The position numbers were made by a program, and so were the translations under genes. Of a stretch of 27,819 bases of DNA, positions 20,336 to 27,819 are shown piece by piece. The stretch is taken from assembly GCA_023231475.1 (NCBI GenBank), contig JALJEE010001367.1, positions 1 to 27,819 of the forward strand, read 5' to 3'. Under the pieces are notes generated by a model. It searched no databases. It had not been told where the DNA came from and worked only from the letters and a program-made list of their open reading frames with translations. This DNA comes from Seison nebaliae (lineage: Eukaryota > Rotifera > Pararotatoria > Seisonacea > Seisonidae). Position 1 is the first letter of the stretch, and the number at the start of each line of letters is the position of its first letter.

Positions 20336-21248
20336 TTAAGAAATGTACTTGAATAGTAAATGTTGGAAATATGACAAATTGACAAATTCGCTTATTAATT
20401 TGTTTTGACAGCCACCCCACCGAAAAACGGAACCAATTAGATATCGTTCATTATCTACCCAACAGAATAATGGACCACCAGAATCGCCCTAAAACGAATA
20501 AGATAAATTAGATACGGATTAAGTATTTGAGGATCTAGAAACATTGTAAGCTTATAAGGACATTATCTTTTAATCATTAATTAATTATAATTCAAATGAA
20601 ACTTAACCGAACAGACTCCCCCAAATTTGCCGATATTGAACGAATACGCAAAAAATATTCCATAAGTCAAATGGAATTTCTTAGAAATATACTTCCTTAA
20701 TTCATTGGACGTCAGTTGATACGGAACCGAATGTAAATTATTTGAATAATATTTTTTAGAGAAATGAATTAATTGATGATTACTATCATTATGAACTCCC
20801 CATCCAACTACGCTGCAATTTGATAATTTTTGCGAAATCTTATTAAATTTAGAATATTCCAGGACTTTTATCGATAAGTTATCAGGCATTTTTTCATTAG
20901 TTTTCAAAAGCGCAAGATCATATTCCTTATAATATTTGATATTGCCACAATTAACAGAATATATGTGAGTATTCGGACAATAACTGTTTAACCGATTGCG
21001 ACCATGAACCACAATCAATTTACCATCCGTTTTATTAGCACTGATAATTAGAGAAATGATAATATGGAATATAACTGAAAAATAATAAACCAATATTTTT
21101 TATAACAATGAGCGGCTGATACGATGTATCGATTACTAAGAATTGATCCCATGCATTCATGAGCATTCTCAATGAAACCGTCTTCCAATAGAAGAATACT
21201 GACGATAAATGGAAAACTTTTCGAGTTAACTACAACACCTCCAAACAT
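20336..21248 (-). CDS. S1 (chymotrypsin-fold) serine protease
   Basis: Exons 21248-21091, 21040-20608 and 20488-20336 join in phase to 247 residues. The catalytic triad is intact: His47 in SAAHC, Asp94 in YDLALL and Ser200 in GDSGGP. The last lies in the short third exon. The residue at the specificity position (chymotrypsin 189, six before the serine) reads as Gly, not the Asp of trypsins, so cleavage after Arg/Lys is unlikely. The usual mature N-terminus IVGG is replaced by FGG right after the first Met (Lys-Ile-Met-Phe-Gly-Gly if the upstream codons are included). No signal peptide or activation peptide was found in the 250 bp upstream, so a 5' exon may be missing from my model or the gene is truncated. 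It lies downstream of the MFS gene on the same strand. Confidence 0.85.
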
Positions 21249-21354
21249 AATTTTCTTTTTTAATGGCGAATGATTATTGGGAGTAAAGGAGAATCAGGAG
21301 AACATGTTTCCTTATGGTCATAAATCATTGATAATAAAATTCATTTGAAAATAT

Positions 21355-21360
21355 TTTATT
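21355..21360 (-). terminator. Possible polyadenylation signal of MFS gene
   Basis: AATAAA on the minus strand, about 150 bp after the transporter stop codon and about 110 bp before the protease start. Confidence 0.35.
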
Positions 21361-21506
21361 TATACTATATACAAACGTCAAAGAATAAAATGGAATGGAT
21401 GTGGATATGTTGTTAAAGGAATTTCTTAAAATAATTTATGTTTTGTGGATGAGAAAAAAGAGACAAGGTAAAACATTGAAAGTTGATCGTTGAATAAAGT
21501 AAACAA

Positions 21507-23095
21507 TTATTTTGATGCATTTTCCGGCATAGGCACAAAACGTTTATAGAACATGAATATAAACAATTGGACTAAAATAATCGCAGCCATTACACCACCG
21601 AGTAAGAATGCCAATTGATTCAATAAAGCGCCACTCCATAACGGTCCGAGTATGGTGCCTACCGCCAAAAATCCACGTTGAATGCCTTGAGATAGACCTT
21701 GTCTCTTCTTCGTCGTCATTTTTGTAAAAAGCGAAAGTGAAGTAACAGCAACAATTGGTAAACCGAAAACATTTAACATAACTCCCAAAATGAAAACGAG
21801 AAGAAGGTTACTGTCACCTAACGAAGCGTGAGGTAGATAGACTATACAAACGAATAAGGAAAGTATGATGGCTATTAATCCGATAGACATTAATGTTCTG
21901 TCCAATAAGTACTTGGAACAAACACGAACAATGGCATAAACTATTAAAATCTCCACACCAGCTAATGAGAATGCTATCGAATTCTCCGTTTCACTCCATC
22001 CCAATAATTTCTCAGTTACCGGTACGAGTAACGTTTCTAATGCGGTTTGATTAAAATAAGTAATGAAAGTGGCAGCCAATAATATAATAATTTCTATTCG
22101 TAAATATTCGTTATAAAGAATTTGTGCTTTCACTTTTTTTTGAAATTTCGTCTCATTATCCGGAATGTTCATTTCCGTCGTACTGATCATTGCTTCATGC
22201 TCTTCAACTTCTTCATCGCCCAATCGCTCACCATGATTGGCATCATGATAAAAAAGGAAAATTATAAATTGCATACATGTCCATAAGATGCCCATAAATA
22301 TTCCTGGTGCATTTACTTTTGTAATATGAATTGGACCAATAAAAAAATTGATACGATGAAGGAAGAAATTGAAGGCCGGACCTAACATAAGACCGAATTG
22401 TCTTGAGCCTAAAATTATAGCCAAAATCGCTGTACGTTCCTTCTCCGTTGTTCTTCGAGATACATCAGCTAATACTGGTGGAGACGCACCCATACCCACA
22501 CCAGCAATCAAGCGTGAAATTAATAGAATCCATTTACTATAACCAATAACGTATAATAAATTACCGACAATTTCAAAGATATTTGAGAAAAGTACAATTT
22601 TCTTCGTTTTTTTCGTTCGATCACTCCATTGACCGAATATTATTCCGGCAAATAAGCCGCTTAGACTAAAGGCAGCCATTACGCAGCCCATAAATGTTCC
22701 GTCGCCGTGTAGCGACTTCACATAACTCCATAAAGTTGGTAGAATGACGGCATATTCAGCACCGGTGAAGAAAGCGAATAAGCTTATAGCGAAGTAAGTT
22801 GACTTGCTACGACTTAATATTGGCTTTCTATGTTCATTTCGTTGAGATATCATACCTGGACAAGATAAATGTTTGAAGAAAATTAATGAAATGAATTTTT
22901 TATTTAATTATTCTTTCCGTTCCTACATCAATTATTCCTGATAAGTTACTCGTTATTATTATTACGGAATTGTTTGACATCAAATAAGGAAGAGAAAGAG
23001 AATTTTAACAGTTCCTAACCGTCGCTTACCTCCTCATTCTCCGAAACATTACCTTGAATATTCTGAGGGTTCCATACAATCTGACTCCGCGCCAT
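21507..23095 (-). CDS. MFS transporter, CLN7/MFSD8-like
   Basis: Two exons, 23095-23053 and 22855-21507, join in phase (intron 197 nt) to 463 residues. The first exon supplies the start (MARSQIVWNPQNIQ), which a search of the long frame alone would miss. Twelve hydrophobic helices are visible. The MFS motif between helices 2 and 3 reads GQWSDRTKKTKK, and helix 4/5 has the GxGxG-type AGVGMGASPPVLADVS. A hydrophilic loop rich in Glu and Asp separates the two halves (residues about 220-255). The N-terminal half and the sequence after helix 4 resemble MFSD8/CLN7, the lysosomal chloride-channel or transporter-like protein mutated in a human neuronal storage disease, and related invertebrate MFSD8-like proteins. 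Substrate unknown. Orthology to CLN7 rather than a paralogue is a judgement from memory of the family. Confidence 0.85.
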
Positions 23096-24406
23096 TCTCC
23101 AAATTCATCTATTATTTGCTCGATATGATTCCTACACAAACATTAAATAATAAAGAGAAAACATAAGAAAATAGGTAAGTGGTGGAGATTGTCGTCAGTT
23201 GGCCCAAACGTTAACATATTCCCATCATAATTATTTTTCCTTTTTTTTCATATTTCGACTATTTGGCTGAGATATTAATTACAATTGCCTATACTCATTA
23301 TTTTAAATTAAACATTTTATAATTTATTATTAATAAGATAAACTCATCATAAATAAACAAATAAATTAGGTATTAATTACTGGGTATTAGACATGGGTCT
23401 TTATCTGAATAACCAACGACACTTTTGTGTTATAGAATTTTAGTCAACTGAATTTAAAAATTACTTATAAATAATAAAAGTATATGAAATAAGTTTCTTA
23501 AAACTTTGTTTAGCTTTTAATTACACTGAAAATTGGAGAACTAAATTATATTTCAAACTTTGCCTGTTATATAATACTAAAATATCTGCCTAATTAGAAT
23601 TTAATTCCTTCTTCCATCCATCTGAATATGAAAGATACTAACAGTTCTAATTGTAAGTGTCTGTGTTTATAAGTTGGTTGAAAAAATTTACAGTTTTACT
23701 TTTAAAGTATGTTGAAGAAAAATTGAGTAAGGTGATATGTTTACAAACAAAAATAAGTTTCATCATCATAAGATGTCTTAATAAATATTACAACAAACAC
23801 ATTTTTAGGAAAGGAAAACTGGAAATTAAAAATCTATAAAATTCACATTATGTAGAGACTTTGTAGATTTCTTGAAAGAAGAAATAGAAAAATTTTCGAT
23901 TTTTGGCGGTTTTCCTAACATTGTTGAACTTTAACTTTTTTGATCTTATAAACTTTCTTATTTCATCGCAACAGGAGGAGAATAATTTCTAGGGATTTCA
24001 TTCGTCGTGTTCTTGCTAGAATCAGATGTAAATTAATGATTTAATCGAACTAATTCATTGTATATTGGACAATTGGAATAGTAAGTGAATATGGTCGGAA
24101 TTGTCTATCAAATGCCGATTCGCATGTTATTTATGGTTCTGTGAGTTCATGAACATCTTACTCCTAAATAGGTTCCTATTTAGTGGAAACCATTGTTTTT
24201 CTATGATTAATTCTGATCAAGAGAGGAGTGTATGAACATCTCGAAATAAGAGTGAAGCGTTCATCCGTTAATCTCATTCAAAATGTCACAAGACAGAAAA
24301 TGTCTGATAGAAAAACTTTTATTCTTTTCGTCTTAATTCAGAAGAAAAATAAAAGTAGAATTCATAGAAAGGTTCAATAAATTTTCTGACGATAATCTGT
24401 TTGAAA
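23096..24406. other. Intergenic, no gene seen
   Basis: AT-rich. A GTAAGT donor at 23653 follows a 9-codon ATG frame but no consistent second exon was found; a 60-codon + frame at 23657-23839 starts inside the would-be intron. A perfect palindrome lies at 24164-24183. Nothing else supported. Confidence 0.45.
24164..24183. repeat. Short perfect palindrome
   Basis: ctaaatagg and cctatttag separated by two bases, flanked by an inverted pair cttactcct/aggagtg and a direct repeat tgaacatct. May form a hairpin; no function assigned. Confidence 0.4.
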
Positions 24407-25129
24407 ATGAGTGGACTATACAATCAATATACACTGGTGGGGAAGTTGAATGTAAAATGGTGAAATTGTAAATGAAATAAATTGGAGGAAGGTGAGACAA
24501 TTTATAAATAAGAATGAGATAAGTATCGAATAATTGTTGGAATAAAAAGTTTGAATGCTAAACAAAAAAAATGAAATTTTCCCATTTTTGTCAATAATTT
24601 AATATAAATATTTAGATATTTTATCCATTCAGATAAAACAATAATCATTTTGAGTTTAACAGTTTATTAAGAAGAATTCCATCTCTGATAGAAAGTTTCA
24701 TACGAAATAATGTATCTAACGATATGAAGGAACTTTCCTTTTTATTTTGCGTAATTAATTTATAAATATTATAACAAACTAATTTGTTGATTAAATTTTC
24801 AGTTATAAACTTCTATCGACACCTCTAACTGATTCGGATTGTATCGAAAAGAATTATCGGAATTTTGCTAATAAATGGTTTGTATTGACAGATGTAGGTA
24901 GTTGATTGAATTGAGGTAAACTATGATAAATATTAATAGATAAATGGTTCATCTTCAACTTCATTTGTAGAGTAAAACGGATGGCATCTGTAATTGTTCA
25001 GGAGGAGGATGATGATGATCTGCATTATGTTTATTATAATGCTTTCTGTTTATTTTTCCATTGTCTTCTTTTAAGCTGTTAGATGTCGGATATAGGAACA
25101 TTGATTCATCAACAGTATGTTTGTTGTAA
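24407..25129 (+). CDS. Unrecognised small protein, five exons
   Basis: Exons 24407-24459, 24663-24750, 24852-24897, 24973-25047 and 25083-25129 join in phase to 102 residues (start MSGLYNQYTLVGKLNVK, end NIDSSTVCLL). The middle is helical (LLRRIPSLIESFIRNN, KWFVLTDVVKRMASVI), followed by an acidic EEDDDD stretch. No signal peptide or membrane helix. The third exon has two possible acceptors. The better-looking one (TTTTCAG, after 24802) would add 16 protein-like codons but breaks the frame by one base; the one used (GAAAAG, after 24851) keeps it. The fourth exon also shows tandem acceptors (GTAG/AGAG). The shape suggests a small subunit of a protein complex, but I do not recognise it. Confidence 0.5.
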
Positions 25130-26615
25130 TGTTCATGAGGGAAAGTTCAATCGTGAAAAGTTTATGGAATTGTTTCCCATTCTTATTTATTCATCTCGTA
25201 TTCATTCATCCTCCCAAATTTGATGCTGGCGTATTTTTTAAATATTTACTTATTTCACTTATTCAACATAATTATCTCACGAAAATTATTGGAGAATCAT
25301 CAAATCGTATTCTTGTCTGTTCATTCACAATTTCTATTTATCCTCAACTTTCACATAATTCTCGTGGCTTATTTCCAATTTGTCCATACGTAACAGAATT
25401 GTCACCTTTCCCTTTCACTTTACTCGATGTTTGTTCATAATTTTCTTCTAATACAGTTAACTTGAATGAAGACAATCATCAACACGATAGTCTCTTATTA
25501 AGAAGAGTATTCTAAAACAGTTTACTTATTCCCCCCACTGGACAAAAAGAAATGTTCCAGACTATAAAGTTTTGAATAAATAAAAGTTCTTTCTCTTTCA
25601 AATATTGTATCAAGACGAATAAATCAATAAGACCATGTGCCGTTTCTTCTGGTGAGATGGTACTCGACGTGTCGAGAATAATCGTGTTACCGCCTAATAC
25701 AAGCAAATAACTTGTATTCTTTCTCAAAACATCCATTCAATATTCTTCCATTTACAACTTCGTTTTTTTCTACGTTTATTGATTTTACCCATTCACTTTC
25801 GTCCTATTTTCTGATCTTTCCGTTAATCGCTTAGAAAAACTTTAAGGTAACAAAGGACACTGTCTAAATCTACGATGAAAGATGAATGATTCTAATTGAT
25901 CGTTAAATTCATCTTCTTTTAAGTATTTCTTAAACAATCTCCATATTTCATCGTTTTTCAACAGACTTTTTTAAGGGTTGAATGATTCGTTTCAAATTGA
26001 AAACAGTATTCATTAGAATCGATGTTTTTTTTATTGGGGTATTTATTGATTTAATAAAATAAAATATATTTGGAGAACTCGTGCTGTTGTTATTGAATGA
26101 TATTGTATGATTGTAAATAGTCGACGAAATAATATTATTAGAAGTACTTAAGTTTCTCAAATGATTTGTATAACCGACAAAATTTGAAAATGAAGAACAA
26201 TAGATGGAGAAATCGTTGATCAGTATTATTCTCTTGCTCGATGATTTTCCGAAGAGAAGAGAAACTGATTCAGATTAAGATAACTATTGTCTTCAACGAA
26301 TTCTAATTGGTAGTTTTGTAGACTAAATTTCATGACGAATGTTTCTTTTGTTGCAAAACGTAAACTACTATGCTAATTAGAAGAACATTTCAATATTCTA
26401 TTCAATTCGCGACGCTTGTGGTTTTTCTACACTAGTAATTTATTCTCGGTTTCTTTACCGACGCTCTTTTATTTATTCTTTTCATTCTTCTGTTTCTTCT
26501 TCTAATTCTAATTATTTCTGTTCAATCAATTCGCTTTTTCTTTCGATTTTCACTAACGTGCTATCCATAATTTATTTGTTTCAGATTTGTTTTCTACATT
26601 CTGTTCTTTTTATAA
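25130..26615. other. Gap with unresolved minus-strand coding traces
   Basis: The minus strand holds several protein-like open stretches that I could not join confidently: 26333 onward (MKFSLQNYQLEFVEDNSYL), a helical stretch near 26280-26150 (LRKIIEQENNTDQRF) in another frame, 25970-25860 (IWRLFKKYLKEDEFNDQL), and 25736-25512 (YLLVLGGNTIILDTSS then EETAHGLIDLFVLIQYL). Together they suggest one multi-exon gene on the minus strand, divergent from the forkhead gene, with short introns. A + frame of 107 codons at 25117-25440 overlaps the end of the preceding gene and lacks motif support. The forkhead promoter lies at the right end. Confidence 0.35.
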
Positions 26616-27713
26616 ATGTTCAACATTATCAATATACTCTCCTCCTCGAACAAGGAGACGACAAACAAAATGAAAAGAAAATTCGACGAATCAAATGTTG
26701 AGATTGATGACGGTTATTATGAATGGAAAAGAAACCGTTCTCAATGGATTAGTAATGATGAAAGTTCCGATTCACTATCAGACGATCAGACTCGCTCGAA
26801 AATTTCGAATGATCTTAATAGCAGTTTATCCTCAACCAATCTTTCATCACCAGAAACTCTTCAAAATGACGTGGATTCATCTTCGGACAGGAATCGGAAT
26901 CCATTAATCGATTTAGAAAATCACGTGAAAGAATTCCATAATAGCGACATGGAACTGAATAGAATTGACGAGGAATTATTCGTAAACGAAAATTTCGACA
27001 ATGACAAAGAAAGTTGCAACGCTATTCGAACTAATCAACCACAAATTAGAAATAAACACGGTCTCAAACCATCATACAGTTACAACGCATTGATAATGAT
27101 GGCCATCCGTTCCAGCAAAGAGAAACGATTAACGCTGAATGGAATATATGAATATATTGTAACGAAGTTCCCTTATTATCTTGAAAATAAACAAGGATGG
27201 CAGAATTCCATAAGACACAATTTAAGTTTGAACAAATGTTTCGTTAAAGTCCCACGACATTACGATGATCCAGGTAAAGGAAATTATTGGATGTTGGATT
27301 CTTCCGCCGACGATGTATTCATTGGAAGTAACACGGGTAAATTGAGAAGAAAAAGTACATTGTTGAAAAATCGTCAACAAAAGTTGAAAGCAAATAACGT
27401 CAACGGAAATTCGAATAACAACAAAATAAATTTTCATAAGAAACCTGAAAATGATCGACAACAATTTGTAACTATTTTCGAAAAGATTAATAACCAAAAT
27501 TTGCAGCAGTTTCCAAAGTTTCCTAATCAATCCAATCAACCATTAGTGATGGACGGGAAGATGATAGACAATTTACCAATGAACAATTTCTTGAATAATG
27601 AAAACAAATGGAAGAATGTGAAAGAAAAGGAATCAATCGCTGTGAATTCAACTCTCCTCTTACATATGTTCCAACAATTCTTTCACGGAAACAAATTTAA
27701 CACAAACTCTTAA
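26616..27713 (+). CDS. Forkhead transcription factor, FoxG/sloppy-paired type
   Basis: Single-exon gene for 365 residues. The forkhead domain lies at about residues 151-245 and begins [15 protein letters not shown]. It contains the recognition helix [15 protein letters not shown] and then [33 protein letters not shown]. The ending DDVFIGxxTGKLRR and the NALIMMAIR start are hallmarks of FoxG (vertebrate FOXG1, fly sloppy-paired 1/2), a nuclear repressor in forebrain and head or segment patterning. Outside the domain the protein is disordered and rich in Ser, Asp and Asn. I saw no clear eh1 or Groucho-binding motif in the N-terminal region. The start at 26616 is the first ATG; a second in-frame Met lies 18 codons later. 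Fewer than 110 bases of 3' flank are in the window. Confidence 0.95.
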   Translation: MFNIINILSSSNKETTNKMKRKFDESNVEIDDGYYEWKRNRSQWISNDESSDSLSDDQTRSKISNDLNSSLSSTNLSSPETLQNDVDSSSDRNRNPLIDLENHVKEFHNSDMELNRIDEELFVNENFDNDKESCNAIRTNQPQIRNKHGLKPSYSYNALIMMAIRSSKEKRLTLNGIYEYIVTKFPYYLENKQGWQNSIRHNLSLNKCFVKVPRHYDDPGKGNYWMLDSSADDVFIGSNTGKLRRKSTLLKNRQQKLKANNVNGNSNNNKINFHKKPENDRQQFVTIFEKINNQNLQQFPKFPNQSNQPLVMDGKMIDNLPMNNFLNNENKWKNVKEKESIAVNSTLLLHMFQQFFHGNKFNTNS

Positions 27714-27819
27714 ACATAATCATAGAAACATACCTAAATATCTTGTCTATATTTAAAAATTCGATTGCAATTTTGCATATCAATTATATTTATTATTTCT
27801 TAGTTTCATTTTTTAACTT

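Noticed and set aside
25117-25440. 107-codon + frame
   Set aside because: Overlaps the last exon of the five-exon gene in another frame, starts from a non-ATG codon, and shows no motif; likely 3' UTR.
27222-27539. 105-codon minus frame in the forkhead gene
   Set aside because: Antisense shadow of the forkhead domain and its Asn/Lys-rich tail.

Overview
The window is nuclear DNA from a small-genome bilaterian animal. It is strongly AT-rich, uses the standard code, and carries animal-specific genes (FoxG-type forkhead, PDCD6/ALG-2, a glucuronosyltransferase of the GlcAT-I type, C-type lectin, GAPR-1-like CAP protein, CLN7/MFSD8-like transporter). Most introns are only 44-65 nt. A compact arthropod genome such as an acariform mite would fit, but the sequence alone does not settle this and other miniaturised bilaterians remain possible. 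No prokaryotic, viral or CRISPR features were seen. Because introns are so short and often lack an in-frame stop, simple open reading frames both miss exons and translate introns. The gene models below were built by hand from splice sites and checked for phase continuity across every junction.

Layout. 1-2420: a secreted C-type-lectin-like gene (1104-1799, +) between two diverged inverted repeat arms of about 320-345 bp. 3316-4223 (-): a SENP8-like Ulp1 cysteine protease in three exons. 5251-6340 (+): an unrecognised gene made of very short exons. 7521-8948 (+): intronless Ste24/ZMPSTE24 CAAX protease. 10610-11295 (+): PDCD6/ALG-2 penta-EF-hand protein in four exons. 11504-13596 (-): an unrecognised secreted, heavily glycosylated protein in nine exons, whose start faces that of a glucuronosyltransferase (14001-15098, +) across about 400 bp. 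15564-15935 (+): a small multi-pass membrane protein with an apparent in-frame stop. 16213-16968 (+): GAPR-1-like CAP protein. 18258-20272 (+): coiled-coil protein in nine exons, ending 63 bp from the 3' end of a chymotrypsin-fold serine protease (20336-21248, -). 21507-23095 (-): CLN7-like MFS transporter. 24407-25129 (+): small unrecognised five-exon gene. 26616-27713 (+): single-exon FoxG/sloppy-paired transcription factor.

The genes do not form a pathway or operon. They look like an ordinary dense chromosomal segment of housekeeping genes (Ste24, PDCD6, SENP8-like, glucuronosyltransferase, MFS) mixed with fast-evolving secreted or lineage-specific genes (lectin, serine protease, glycoprotein, microexon gene). 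The most unusual items are the inverted repeats around the lectin, the microexon gene, the nine-exon secreted glycoprotein with a built-in truncated isoform, and the serine protease with an intact triad but no visible signal or activation peptide.
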